Origin: an uncultured Halanaerobiales bacterium
GTDB lineage: Bacteria > Bacillota > Halanaerobiia > Halanaerobiales > M55B127
Length of the DNA: 40,179 nucleotides
Assembly (NCBI GenBank): GCA_913055675.1
Contig: CAJXKY010000021.1
Location: 1-40,179 of the forward strand
Direction: 5' to 3'
Shown here in pieces: positions 27,962 through 37,097 of the stretch (positions are counted from its first letter, which is position 1; every line of letters starts with the position of its first letter). A model generated the notes under the pieces. The model was not told the DNA's origin and ran no database searches. It worked only from the letters and a program-made list of their open reading frames with translations. The translations under genes and the position numbers were made by a program.

Positions 27962-28327
27962 TTATAAAGATCCCTCAATTCTTATAATAGAACTTGTATT
28001 AATATTATTTAGAACTATATATATTATAATTATTAAACACTCATTTAAAATTCCCTTTACATTTTATCAGATTCTTCGCTATTTAAAATGTTATACCCTG
28101 CTAATATTATTTTGCTCATATTGAAATAAAAATTATATTTTAGTTAAAATTACTTGCATAAGAAAAACAAGTTTTCTTGTTTGCAAACTTATTATATAAA
28201 TCATTTTAAAAGAAGGTCATCAATAATCATTCTTTGCATTATAACAGTTATCTAAAAAACAAGCCCCTTTGTTGGTTTATAAAAATCTACTCACAAAGAG
28301 GCTTTTATTTAAGTATTATATCTTATT
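27962..28327. other. intergenic region with terminator of the TerB-DnaJ gene
   Basis: A minus-strand terminator lies at 28254-28304: AAGCCTCTTTG pairs with CAAAGGGGCTT around a long loop and is followed by GTTTTTT. A small AAACAAG-TTTT-CTTGTTT hairpin lies near 28163-28180. The rest is AT-rich leader DNA of the HD-GYP gene with no visible gene. Confidence 0.7.
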
Positions 28328-29089
28328 TTAAGAACTTCTATTTTCTTTTATAACTTCATAGGCTTTTTTGATTTCTTTAAATTTCTCTTGAGCAAACTCT
28401 CTATATTCTTCCGGCAATCCCTTGCCAATTACATTATCAGGGTGAAAATCTTTAATCTTTTGCTTATACTGTTTCTTTATTTCACTCATGCTTGCATCTG
28501 GAGATACTTCAAGTATTTTATAATATTTTTCTAAATTATCATAACTATCTTGTTCATATCTAGCTAAAATGCTTTCATACTGACTGTCACTTATATTAAA
28601 TATCTCTTTAGTTTTTCTGATGTATTCTCTCTCTTTGGAATGAAAATTATTATCTGCTAGTGCAACTCTCATTAATAAATCTAACATACTTATTAATAAA
28701 GAGCGTTGTTGTCTAAAGTGATTATAAAATTGTCGTGCAAATTCTTCATAACTATCCTGATTTTTCTTTGCCTCATCAAATATTTCAATCGCGAGTTTGC
28801 GAGATCTTTCATCTAACTGCAATTCATTTTTTACAAAATTATCAATAACATTTATTTCTGATTTTGATACAGATCCATCTGCCTGTGCAAATTTTGCTAA
28901 CATGGAAAATGCAGTAGTAAAGAAAATCATATTAGATCTTTCTCTTTGGTTCATTCTTCCACCAGATGAAGCTCTACTATTACCATCTTTATCAAATTGA
29001 TTTCCCACTACCGCTCCTAACACTGCACCAATAGGACCACCTAAAACAAAACCTAATCCTCCACCAACTAGTTTACCAGCCCAACTCAT
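28328..29089 (-). CDS. TerB-like + J-domain co-chaperone (DjlA type)
   Basis: 253 residues from ATG 29089 (MSWAGKLVGGGLG). An in-frame ATG two codons upstream is too close to the GGAGG. The N-terminal glycine-zipper segment LVGGGLGFVLGGPIGAVLGAVVG resembles the membrane anchor of DjlA proteins. A TerB-like helical domain lies at about 55-180, with KFAQADGSVSKSEI and RVALADNNFHSKE (paired acidic sites). A C-terminal J domain of about 65 residues has the HPD motif in IKDFHPDNV. It probably recruits DnaK at the membrane. It is the only non-signalling housekeeping-type gene in this part of the window. Confidence 0.88.
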   Translation of the reverse strand: MSWAGKLVGGGLGFVLGGPIGAVLGAVVGNQFDKDGNSRASSGGRMNQRERSNMIFFTTAFSMLAKFAQADGSVSKSEINVIDNFVKNELQLDERSRKLAIEIFDEAKKNQDSYEEFARQFYNHFRQQRSLLISMLDLLMRVALADNNFHSKEREYIRKTKEIFNISDSQYESILARYEQDSYDNLEKYYKILEVSPDASMSEIKKQYKQKIKDFHPDNVIGKGLPEEYREFAQEKFKEIKKAYEVIKENRSS

Positions 29090-29294
29090 AAACATCCTCC
29101 TTTAGAATATTATAATGTGTAACTTTGATTAATGATATCATATCTAAAATATTTATTTCCCTATTATAATTTCGAGATTAATAGATTCATCCCTTTTAAA
29201 ATATCATATTAAAATCTCTACATCAACCTTATTACTAGAAATATATTCTTCACAGGACAAATCATCATGAAAATTAGGGGATAACCACCTAATA

Positions 29295-31310
29295 TTATTT
29301 ATTCGGAGGTTTTATTTTAAAACCTATTACTGTAATATCATCTCTTTGTTCATTTGTGCCCATATATTCTTCAATTTCATCTATATATATTTCCCCTTGT
29401 GTTTTAAGGTCTTTATGCATATTTTCTTCTAATAGTTTGATAAATCTTTTTCGATTATATCTCTTGTCTTTTTCTCCTCCATGCTGATCTAAATAACCAT
29501 CTGTGGTTATATAAAAGTTTCTGTTCTTAATATCTATTTCATGAGTAGTAAATTCATAGTCTTCTTTTGAATATTGGTAACCTATACTTTGTTTGTCACC
29601 ACTAATACGTTTAATTTGATCATCCGAAGTATAGTATAGGGACATTTTTGCTCCCGCATAAACTAATTTTGATTCCTGTTTATTGATCGAACATAGACTT
29701 ATATCAAGACCATCATCTCTTTTGATCTTTTTGTCATTATTTTTATGGAGTGTTTCCTTTAATACTATATTTAATTTATTAAGTAATATAGCAGGATCAT
29801 GAATAGAATTTTTATCTACTATTCTATTAAGAACAGCATTTGTAGTCATTGTCATTAAAGAACCTGGTACACCATGACCGGTGCAATCTATAACAGCAAT
29901 TAATAGTCTATTTTCTATCTCTTTGATCCAGTAGAAATCTCCTCCAACTAAATCACGCGGGCTCCAATAAATAAATTGTTCTTCAAGATAATCATCATAT
30001 TTATTAACATCAGGTAAGATAGAATGCTGAATATATTTAGCATAATTAATATTATCCATAATCTTTTTATTTTTCTTTGAAAGCTCTTTATTAGTTTTCG
30101 TAAGTTTCTCGGTTCTATCCTCAACCAATTGTTCTAAATTATTGGTGTGTTTTCTAACTGTAGATGTCATTTTATTAAATGATCCAGCCAAACGACCAAT
30201 TTCATTTTCCGAATCAATACTGATATTTTTTTCATAGTTACCAGCAGCAATCTCTTCTGTAAAACCAGTTAACTGATTAATAGGATTTATGACTATTTTA
30301 TTTATAAAGTATACTATAACAATCACTAGTAAAAGCATTGAGGTAATTAATGTTATTATAGTGGGGGTAAAGTCCCATATATTAAAAATTTCTGAAGAAT
30401 CCAATAATATCATTATATACCAATTAAGAGTAGGAATAAAAGAAATAGCTGCTAGTCGACTCTCATTATTTAAGTTTATTTTAGTTGTACCTACTTCTTT
30501 TTTTTCATTCTGCAGACTGGACATAACATTTTTTATCTTATTTTGATCTTCATTATTTAATAAATCAAATATAGTTTTGTTTTTTTCTTCTGATAAGCTG
30601 GCAGTAATTGCAGATAATTTAATATATTCTTCATTCTTATAGGCTTGGACAAAGCCGTTTTGATCAAACATAATCGGGGTTATAAAATTACTATCAGGCT
30701 TTAAAAAATCATTTAAAAATTTATCCAATGTCAAACCTGTACCTGCCATTCCAGTCTTTTCTCCCTTGGCATTATAGACTATGGCATCAATCCAAATTTT
30801 AGTAGTATTCAATTCCCGGTCATAGTTAACATTTAAGGTGTAGTCATCTACTTCTTTCATAGTAGCAAAATACCATTCGTCCTTCTCATTATTTTTATCA
30901 AGAGTATATCTTAATTGATTATCTTCAAATTCGTTAGATTTGTTATTAAAATAATAATTTGCTGAACTATCAATAATAAAAAAGTAGCTGTTGTCCCTAA
31001 AATGTTTTCGATAGCTTTCCAGTTCTTCTATTGCCCTCATCTTTAGTTCTTTATCATATTCATTTTGGGTCCATTTTTTTATAGTAGGTGTATCAGCAAG
31101 CTTTTGAGCTAATGCAATCTCTCTTTCAATAGGAGTTGTAATCCTATTTTTTTCCTTCAATAAATATTGGATGGAAAATTTAGTGCCCAAGTCCTCCACT
31201 TTATTATTTAAGGTTATGTAAATAAGTGAAAAAGAGACCAAACTTGTTATAATATAGGTGATTATTACTATTTTTGTTATTTGAGACTTCATACTATTTT
31301 TGTTTTCCAT
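29295..31310 (-). CDS. siaA: SiaA-like PP2C (SpoIIE) sensor phosphatase
   Basis: Membrane sensor phosphatase of 671 residues, close to Pseudomonas SiaA in size and design. Helix 1 is at about 10-30, a Cache-type external domain at about 40-300, helix 2 at about 315-338 and HAMP at about 340-395. A coiled coil precedes the SpoIIE/PP2C domain (about 430-668) with metal-ligand motifs RDLVGGDFYW, AVIDCTGHGVPGSLM, DGLDISLC, TDGYLDQHGG and NEQRDDITVIGF. In the Sia pathway it dephosphorylates SiaC. It is the last gene of the siaDBCA order here, 45 bases after siaC. The start is ATG 31310 with GGGGAGA. Confidence 0.88.
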   Translation of the reverse strand: MENKNSMKSQITKIVIITYIITSLVSFSLIYITLNNKVEDLGTKFSIQYLLKEKNRITTPIEREIALAQKLADTPTIKKWTQNEYDKELKMRAIEELESYRKHFRDNSYFFIIDSSANYYFNNKSNEFEDNQLRYTLDKNNEKDEWYFATMKEVDDYTLNVNYDRELNTTKIWIDAIVYNAKGEKTGMAGTGLTLDKFLNDFLKPDSNFITPIMFDQNGFVQAYKNEEYIKLSAITASLSEEKNKTIFDLLNNEDQNKIKNVMSSLQNEKKEVGTTKINLNNESRLAAISFIPTLNWYIMILLDSSEIFNIWDFTPTIITLITSMLLLVIVIVYFINKIVINPINQLTGFTEEIAAGNYEKNISIDSENEIGRLAGSFNKMTSTVRKHTNNLEQLVEDRTEKLTKTNKELSKKNKKIMDNINYAKYIQHSILPDVNKYDDYLEEQFIYWSPRDLVGGDFYWIKEIENRLLIAVIDCTGHGVPGSLMTMTTNAVLNRIVDKNSIHDPAILLNKLNIVLKETLHKNNDKKIKRDDGLDISLCSINKQESKLVYAGAKMSLYYTSDDQIKRISGDKQSIGYQYSKEDYEFTTHEIDIKNRNFYITTDGYLDQHGGEKDKRYNRKRFIKLLEENMHKDLKTQGEIYIDEIEEYMGTNEQRDDITVIGFKIKPPNK

Positions 31311-31355
31311 ATAAAGTTTCTCCCCTTTTAAACCTTACCTTATTTCGAAATGATA

Positions 31356-31727
31356 TTAATTTGGAATAATATTAAAAGGTAACTCTAAATAACTTTTAAA
31401 ATCTAAAGCTAATTCATAAGCATGCTCATTCTCCTCATTATAATACCAATCAACACTAAATTCTTTCCCTTGTTTAAAGCCATCTTCAGCGATATCTAGT
31501 AAAGTCATAAAAGATTTTGTACTACTAGTGTTTAAATAACTTACTTCAATTTCAAGAGTAAAACTTTGGTACTTTTCTACTGCTTCTTCCATCAATTCAA
31601 AGATATCTTCATAAAAACTAAAGGAATCTTCTGGATATGATTCCCCTTTTATTTTCAATTTCCTATCTTCAGGTTTAAACATAATTTTCGGTGACGACTT
31701 TGTGGCATCTATTTTGACAGCTTCCAT
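31356..31727 (-). CDS. siaC: SiaC-family regulatory phosphoprotein (DUF1987)
   Basis: Small phosphoprotein, 123 residues, that in the Sia pathway binds and activates the diguanylate cyclase when unphosphorylated. The start is ATG 31727 (MEAVKIDATKSSPKIMF); the TTG 15 bases upstream overlaps the AGGAGG site itself. Family features are KSSPKI, the GESYPEDSFSFYEDI loop and SYLNTSSTKSFM. Thr67 of NTSS is the likely counterpart of the phosphorylated threonine of Pseudomonas SiaC. The C-terminus ends LPFNIIPN. It lies 18 bases after siaB, which should be its kinase. Confidence 0.88.
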   Translation of the reverse strand: MEAVKIDATKSSPKIMFKPEDRKLKIKGESYPEDSFSFYEDIFELMEEAVEKYQSFTLEIEVSYLNTSSTKSFMTLLDIAEDGFKQGKEFSVDWYYNEENEHAYELALDFKSYLELPFNIIPN

Positions 31728-31745
31728 TTTATTCCTCCTCAACTC

Positions 31746-32294
31746 CTATATTCTAATAGTCAAAGTAAAAAAATGATAACCTTGTTCGGTCTCCTCAAAA
31801 TTAAAAACAATATTTTCACTTGCTTTTCTAGCCATTTCAATAAGTCCTAACCCTGCTCCATCGTTATCATCCTCTTTTTTCGACCTTAATATTTTTCTAT
31901 AAACTTTTGCTAGTTCTTTTTTGTCATAAGATTCTATTTTCATTAATCGCTCTTTAAGTTCTTCTACATCTTCATTTTTTACAAGATTACCGGAACTTAC
32001 AAAGTATTTTTCATCTTTAAACCCTATATTTAAGATACCGGAAAGTAATATTTCCTCTTGTGTATTTTCGTCGGGTAATTGATATGCATAATTTTTAATA
32101 TTTTGAGTTTGTTCAATAAATATTGAAAATACTTTAAATATTTCTCCTCTAGAATTCATTTTCGTTTCCAGATAATTTCTTAATGCATCTCCTATTTCTT
32201 CTATAATCCCTTGTGAAAAAGGGCCCGTAAAACTCATAATCACTCCATATCTGTTAAGTTTATTTCTTAAATTTAATATATTCATTTCCTTCAT
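31746..32294 (-). CDS. siaB: SiaB-family protein kinase (DUF6272)
   Basis: 182-residue protein of the SiaB family, a GHKL-like kinase that phosphorylates SiaC. MSFTGPFSQGIIEEIGDALRNYL near the N-terminus matches the family. The later GAGLGLIEMARKAS is a glycine-rich ATP-lid type motif like those of anti-sigma kinases. The order siaD-siaB-siaC with short gaps supports the assignment more than the sequence alone. The ribosome binding site AAAGGAGTG is rather far (about 12 bases) from ATG 32294. An in-frame ATG three codons downstream is an alternative. Confidence 0.82.
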   Translation of the reverse strand: MKEMNILNLRNKLNRYGVIMSFTGPFSQGIIEEIGDALRNYLETKMNSRGEIFKVFSIFIEQTQNIKNYAYQLPDENTQEEILLSGILNIGFKDEKYFVSSGNLVKNEDVEELKERLMKIESYDKKELAKVYRKILRSKKEDDNDGAGLGLIEMARKASENIVFNFEETEQGYHFFTLTIRI

Positions 32295-32313
32295 ATTTTT
32301 TATTCACTCCTTT

Positions 32314-33165
32314 TTAAAAATCCATTTGTTTAATTTCGATTTTATTTTTGCCTGTTTCCTTTGCTTTATAAAGCGCCTGATCGGCTTCATCTAGTAGCTC
32401 TTCAAATAAAAATAAATCAGGTTCTTTAGTAGTAGCAATTCCTAGACTAATTGTTATATATTCTTCTACATTAGAATATTTATGAGGTATTTTTAAATTA
32501 TATATTTTCTTTCTAAGTCTTTCGGCTGTAACTTTTGCTCCCTTTATACCTGTTTCAGGCAAAATAGCAACAAATTCTTCTCCCCCATATCTAGCTACAA
32601 AATCTCGTGGCCTTTTTAAACTTTTCATCATACATTTACTTATTTTCTGTAAACAATGGTCTCCTGCCAGATGTCCATAATTATCATTATATGGTTTAAA
32701 ATTATCAATATCCATCATGATTAAAGAAATTGGTTCTAATTCCCGTATTGCATATCGCCATTCTTTTTTGATGACTTTTTCAAATTCTCGACGATTATAT
32801 AATCCAGTTAACTGGTCTCTTGTAGAGAGTTCTTCTAATTCTTTATTCTTATTTTTTAGATTTTCTTGAGTGTTTTTTAACTCCTCAATCTTTTGGTTTA
32901 ATTTCTTTTCAATTTTATTTTTTTCCTCAATTTTATTTTTTAAAGTCTCTTTAGTTTTAATTAATTTGTCCTGGTAAGTATCACTTATTTCAAAGATATT
33001 ATAGGCCTGATTCAGAGCTTTCTTATACTTTTTATATAAATATAGATATTCTTCATATTCCACAAAATCTTTATCTTTACGAACATTTAGAACCTTTTTT
33101 GCTCTCTTTAAAGTTTCTTTATCCTGTCTTACCATCTTATCTGTTTTACTTAATTGATTAAGCAA
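32314..33165 (-). CDS. siaD: SiaD-like diguanylate cyclase
   Basis: Soluble cyclase of 283 residues. The N-terminal half is a long charged coiled coil (about 35-120), in Pseudomonas SiaD the region that SiaC binds. The GGDEF domain starts at LSTRDQLTGLYNRREF and carries RYGGEEFVAILPETG, an active GGEEF variant. I-site RPRD lies five residues upstream. The start is TTG 33165, 9 bases after AGGAGGG; no ATG is placed well. It is the first gene of the Sia operon, 19 bases before siaB. A 33-base inverted repeat and the hairpin repeat copy B lie in its leader. Confidence 0.88.
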   Translation of the reverse strand: MLNQLSKTDKMVRQDKETLKRAKKVLNVRKDKDFVEYEEYLYLYKKYKKALNQAYNIFEISDTYQDKLIKTKETLKNKIEEKNKIEKKLNQKIEELKNTQENLKNKNKELEELSTRDQLTGLYNRREFEKVIKKEWRYAIRELEPISLIMMDIDNFKPYNDNYGHLAGDHCLQKISKCMMKSLKRPRDFVARYGGEEFVAILPETGIKGAKVTAERLRKKIYNLKIPHKYSNVEEYITISLGIATTKEPDLFLFEELLDEADQALYKAKETGKNKIEIKQMDF

Positions 33166-33218
33166 TTAATTATCCCTCCTAACTTTTCTTTTTTAAAATT
33201 AGGAAATAATCCGTAACC

Positions 33219-33238
33219 CTCCCTTTTTCAAATGGGAG
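33219..33238 (-). repeat. hairpin repeat, copy B, in the siaD leader
   Basis: Read on the minus strand, CTCCC-ATTTGAAAAA-GGGAG is followed by GGTTA. It matches copy A at 33-53 (plus strand) in the loop and flanks, with a compensated change in the stem. It lies in the 5' leader of siaD, about 55 bases before the start codon. Confidence 0.5.
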
Positions 33239-33249
33239 ATATAAAGATT

Positions 33250-33297
33250 AGCAAATATTAATTTAAAGAATTGATATTTGCTCCATGATTTATTATA
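33250..33297 (-). promoter_or_regulatory. siaD operon promoter and 33-base inverted repeat
   Basis: A TATAAT -10 lies at 33292-33297 on the minus strand; the -35 (TAACTT at 17 bases) is poor. Just downstream, near +5, are AGCAAATATTAATT and AATTGATATTTGCT (33250-33282), 14-base arms with one mismatch around five bases. The position over the start of transcription suits a repressor operator or a leader hairpin. Confidence 0.45.
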
Positions 33298-33325
33298 ATA
33301 TGGATGTAAATTACAAGTTAATATT

Positions 33326-33601
33326 GGAGGTTGCAGTAGCTAAACCTCTACTGTGTAAAATATTCAGGGGGTTCGTTGTAGATAGAAGACACTAAATCTT
33401 CTAGTAAGCATTTATAGAGGTGCTTACACTTCTATCTTGAGCAATAAAAGTATCTCTGAGTCTAGCATTTATGCTAGATAGGAGTAGTGGGTACGGACTA
33501 CCCGAATAGGTAACTTGATCGATATTGCGGGTGAAATTCATCTTGTGTCCCATAAGATCAAGCGACTATGAAGCTCGGTATTTCAATGCCGAATAGTTCA
33601 C
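33326..33601 (+). ncRNA. structured omega-RNA/HEARO-like element, no ORF
   Basis: Several helices can be drawn in about 275 bases. GAGGTT/AACCTC lies at 33327-33348. AGATAGAAG/CTTCTATCT (33380-33437) encloses GTAAGCA/TGCTTAC. TCTAGCAT/ATGCTAGA is at 33461-33478, GGGTA/TACCC at 33489-33503 and CTTGATC/GATCAAG at 33514-33562. The final CGGTA/TGCCG hairpin is followed by AATAGTTCAC. The ending GAAGCTC-hairpin-AGTTCAC resembles the right end of IS200/IS605-group elements and omega-RNAs. No tnpB, iscB or tnpA reading frame is attached, so it is probably a non-autonomous copy. The orientation is my best reading. Confidence 0.5.
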
Positions 33602-34314
33602 TTACTACTATTTCCCTTTATATTATTCTTTGATTTTATGGAATTTTACCAATAATAACGAAAAAACTCTCTTAATATTATTTATAATTTGTTTACAACA
33701 CTCTATTTTACGGACTATATAAGAGCGTTCTGTTAATATTTCAGATTTTCATTTTTGGTCTGCAATAATCTATAGTAAAAACAAATGTTATAATATCAAT
33801 TTTTTAAATGAATAAATTATTGCTTTTTTCTCTCCCAAGTTACTTTATTAAGCTTATATATGTATTTTAAATTAAACTTTATATTAGGCTAGGTGCAAAA
33901 GATTTTCTAGATCCTACGTTAGTAAAACATAAATTTTATATCCTTGTCTATAATAATCGTATGTTTTTGTTAAAAATTAATATTGATAGATTACACTCAA
34001 CTATGATTAAATGACATAAGCTTTAATAAACTCCCAAAAACAGCTTATAATTACTCTAAATCTTTCATTTCATATATTCGTCATATTTAATGTAATAACT
34101 TTCGCACAATAGGGACTTCATTTTGTTTTGCAAACTCATCTAGTTATAGTTAGCGTAAATGTGATTCGTGTAGCTCGGAACGCAAATTTGCTTTAACCTT
34201 CTTTTAAATTCAAAATTACCCACGACAGCATGTCATCAGCTAATTCATAAATCGCGATCTGAAATACAGAGCTTTTAACCTATAGGTTAAATACATGCCT
34301 GTTAAATAACTAAA
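33602..34314. other. gene-free DNA, probably decayed sequence
   Basis: About 700 bases without an intact reading frame. Short minus-strand stretches (about 34050-34270) look protein-like but are broken by stops, and I cannot assign them. A perfect 18-base palindrome, TTTAACCTATAGGTTAAA, lies at 34274-34291. Confidence 0.5.
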
Positions 34315-34336
34315 ACCCCACTATAATCAGTGGGGT
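34315..34336 (-). terminator. terminator of the 5xPAS-GGDEF gene
   Basis: On the minus strand ACCCCACT-GATTAT-AGTGGGGT forms an 8-bp stem followed by TTTAGTTATTT, 17 bases after the stop codon. Confidence 0.85.
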
Positions 34337-34352
34337 AAACATTTTAAATCTA

Positions 34353-36938
34353 TTATGAATTTTTATCAACAACTTTCGCTTTCAAACTTTTCCCTTTTTT
34401 GTTATACATTTTTTTATCAGCTTTATTTAGACAAGTATAAAGGTCTTCACCTTTTGAGTGAATCGTATTATATCCTAAAGAAATATTTAAAGGAATTGGA
34501 TATTCTCTTTTATCACTTAACTTTGCACATTCTTCTTTGATTCTATTACACACATTTACTGCTGATTTTTTATTGGTCTCAGGTAATAATATTGCAAACT
34601 CATCTCCACCTAATCTTGCCACAATATCTTCATCTCTAACTACATGTTTTAGTATCTTAGCCATACTTTTTAAATATCTATCTCCTTCACTATGACCGTA
34701 TGTATCATTAATCTTTTTTAACCGATCTAGATCACCTACTATGATAGATATGGGTCTTCGTCTAGAATTATTCATTTTCTCTAATTCATTATCAAAATAT
34801 CTTCTATTATATAGATCCGTTAACTCATCATTATATGATAAATATTTAATTCTATTTTCTATTTTTTTCCGTTGAGTAATATCATTGTATACAGCATAAA
34901 TTCCTGTTTTATCTTTAGTTAAATCTACAGAAAATCCATGTACAGAAACATTAATTTTGGTTCCATCCTTTTTCTTTCTTACTACTTCTTTTTTAAACTC
35001 TTTCCCCTTCATAACCTGCTTATTAAACTCTAAAGCCTTATCTTTAATATAAGCAGGAGTGATTAAACTATCAATCTTTTTTCCTTTTACTTCTGCTGAT
35101 TTATATCCGAAGATTTCTTGAAATTTACTATTGGTTTTAATAACTCTACAATCACTATCCAATAAAGCTATTCCTTCAATTGAATTTGCAAATAATTGTT
35201 CAAAATGTGCTTTCTGTTCCCGTAATTCTATATGAGTTAATTTTCTCTGATTAATATCTTGAAGTATTCCCACAACTCTAATTGGATCGCCAATATTATT
35301 ACTTTCTATCAAATTTCCAATCAGTCTAAACCATCTATAATTTCCTTCTTTTGTTTTAATTCTATGCACTACATTGAAAAAAGTCTTATCACTATTAATA
35401 TGACTAGTTATCGTCTCTATAACCTTGTTTTTATCATCTTCATGTATTTTATCTAGCCAAAAATTTATGTAGTTATCTATATTTTTTTTGGAATAACCTG
35501 TTAATTTATGGATATTTCTATTTACAATTACATTTCCGGCACGAAAATCAACATCAAAGATACCTAAATCTGTAGCATTAATTATTAGTTCAAGTCTTTC
35601 TTTAGTATTTTTCAAAATTCTAGATTTTTTAACCCGATCAGTAATATTATTGATTAAAACCAAAATTTGGGTTTTGTTTTCACCTTTATTATCAAGTAAT
35701 ATTAATTTTGCTTCAAAATATTTTTTTTGATCATTTAGCATTAATGAGTATTCAAAAGTTTGTTGTTCATTAGTTTTAATTGCTGTTTCAATATTTTTAA
35801 TATATTTCTTTGCCACATTACTAGGCAAGATATCATTAATTCCTTTACCTTTTAATTCAGAGGCCGGACCAACTAAATCCTCATGTTGAGAAGTCCATAT
35901 ATCAAGATATTCACCTTTTTCATCAAGTATTAATAATATTTCAGGTATATTACTAATTATCTTTTTTAAATAATCTTTCTTTTCTTCCAATTGGTTCCTC
36001 AATTTAATTTTTTCACTCAAGTCTAGTAAACTTATTATATATTTATCTCCAGCATAATTTACCCTAAAGTGTAAAAACTTTTTAGTTCCATCTTTACATA
36101 CTACTTCAAAATCTCTTGTAGAACTTTCTTTTTTACTTTTCTTTTTCCAGACTTCTTGTACTTTTTCTCTATACTCAGGATCTGGATATGCTTTATTAAA
36201 CCAATCATTTAAAGTTTTTAAATCTTCTTTAGTATAACCGGTTATTTTGGTAAATCCTTTATTTAAATGCCTAATATTTTTATCTTTGTCAATTACAGTT
36301 ATTCCTACGGTAAGATTATCCATTAATCCCTCTAATAACTCGTTCTTATTTTTTATCTTCTTTTCTTGTAACTTAAGTTCTGTTAAATCTTCATAAATAT
36401 TTATTATCTCTCCGGACCTCAATTTATATACATAATTCTGTTGATAGGTTTTTAATTTCCCTTGTTCATAAACCTCCAATAAATATTCTTTAGACTGTCC
36501 AGTGCGTTGCACTTCCTTAAAAACATTTATAAGTTCTGCAAAATCTTTGTTTAATGATAGTTCTTTGAATTTTTTACCTGAAACTTCTCCCTTTTTTAAG
36601 TCACTCATTTGCACACCTTTAAAATTTATATCCATTAGTTTGAAGTCTTTTCCATTATTTATTGGTTTATAGATTGCTACTGCATTATTAATATTATTAA
36701 ATAATTTTTTATACCTGTTTTCTTTTAACTCTTTTTCTTTCTGACTGTGTTTTTTATAAAAATAATATATAAATACCGTACTTAAACCACCAAATAAGAC
36801 CGGTAAAATATATGCTGCGCTATTTGTTTGAGATCCTAATAATATTTCCTGTATTTTCCATAAGGCAGATAGAAATATACTACCTATTAAAAAAATAACT
36901 ATTAATCTACGGGATTCGCTATCAGGGTATTTTTTCAT
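34353..36938 (-). CDS. membrane 5xPAS-GGDEF diguanylate cyclase
   Basis: 861-residue cyclase. Two helices (about 11-30 and 40-60) anchor it with almost no external loop. Five PAS modules follow at about 72-190, 195-310, 325-440, 445-565 and 570-690. The second contains YTKEDLKTLNDWFNKAYPDP, a PAS subtype also present in the HD-GYP protein. The GGDEF domain has RLGGDEFAILLPET and I-site RDED. The tail is lysine-rich. The last PAS plus GGDEF resembles the cyclase at 13723-15717. It stands alone between the omega-RNA-like element and IS remnants. The ribosome binding site is GTGGTGA before ATG 36938. Confidence 0.92.
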   Translation of the reverse strand: MKKYPDSESRRLIVIFLIGSIFLSALWKIQEILLGSQTNSAAYILPVLFGGLSTVFIYYFYKKHSQKEKELKENRYKKLFNNINNAVAIYKPINNGKDFKLMDINFKGVQMSDLKKGEVSGKKFKELSLNKDFAELINVFKEVQRTGQSKEYLLEVYEQGKLKTYQQNYVYKLRSGEIINIYEDLTELKLQEKKIKNKNELLEGLMDNLTVGITVIDKDKNIRHLNKGFTKITGYTKEDLKTLNDWFNKAYPDPEYREKVQEVWKKKSKKESSTRDFEVVCKDGTKKFLHFRVNYAGDKYIISLLDLSEKIKLRNQLEEKKDYLKKIISNIPEILLILDEKGEYLDIWTSQHEDLVGPASELKGKGINDILPSNVAKKYIKNIETAIKTNEQQTFEYSLMLNDQKKYFEAKLILLDNKGENKTQILVLINNITDRVKKSRILKNTKERLELIINATDLGIFDVDFRAGNVIVNRNIHKLTGYSKKNIDNYINFWLDKIHEDDKNKVIETITSHINSDKTFFNVVHRIKTKEGNYRWFRLIGNLIESNNIGDPIRVVGILQDINQRKLTHIELREQKAHFEQLFANSIEGIALLDSDCRVIKTNSKFQEIFGYKSAEVKGKKIDSLITPAYIKDKALEFNKQVMKGKEFKKEVVRKKKDGTKINVSVHGFSVDLTKDKTGIYAVYNDITQRKKIENRIKYLSYNDELTDLYNRRYFDNELEKMNNSRRRPISIIVGDLDRLKKINDTYGHSEGDRYLKSMAKILKHVVRDEDIVARLGGDEFAILLPETNKKSAVNVCNRIKEECAKLSDKREYPIPLNISLGYNTIHSKGEDLYTCLNKADKKMYNKKGKSLKAKVVDKNS

Positions 36939-37097
36939 AAGATTTCACCACATTTGTTAATTTATTATGACGTAAAATACAAATTATTGACTAATTTTAT
37001 CCATTATAAATAGTATTAAGTAAAATTATTTATTTTCCTTCAATCAATTATAAAAAAATTCTATTTTTCTAAATATTTACAAATCGTTTTAAAAGAA

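Noticed and set aside
33326..33601. A conventional riboswitch or tRNA-like gene
   Set aside because: No downstream gene is in a position to be regulated, no tRNA cloverleaf or anticodon arm fits, and the 3' end matches IS605-type ends better.
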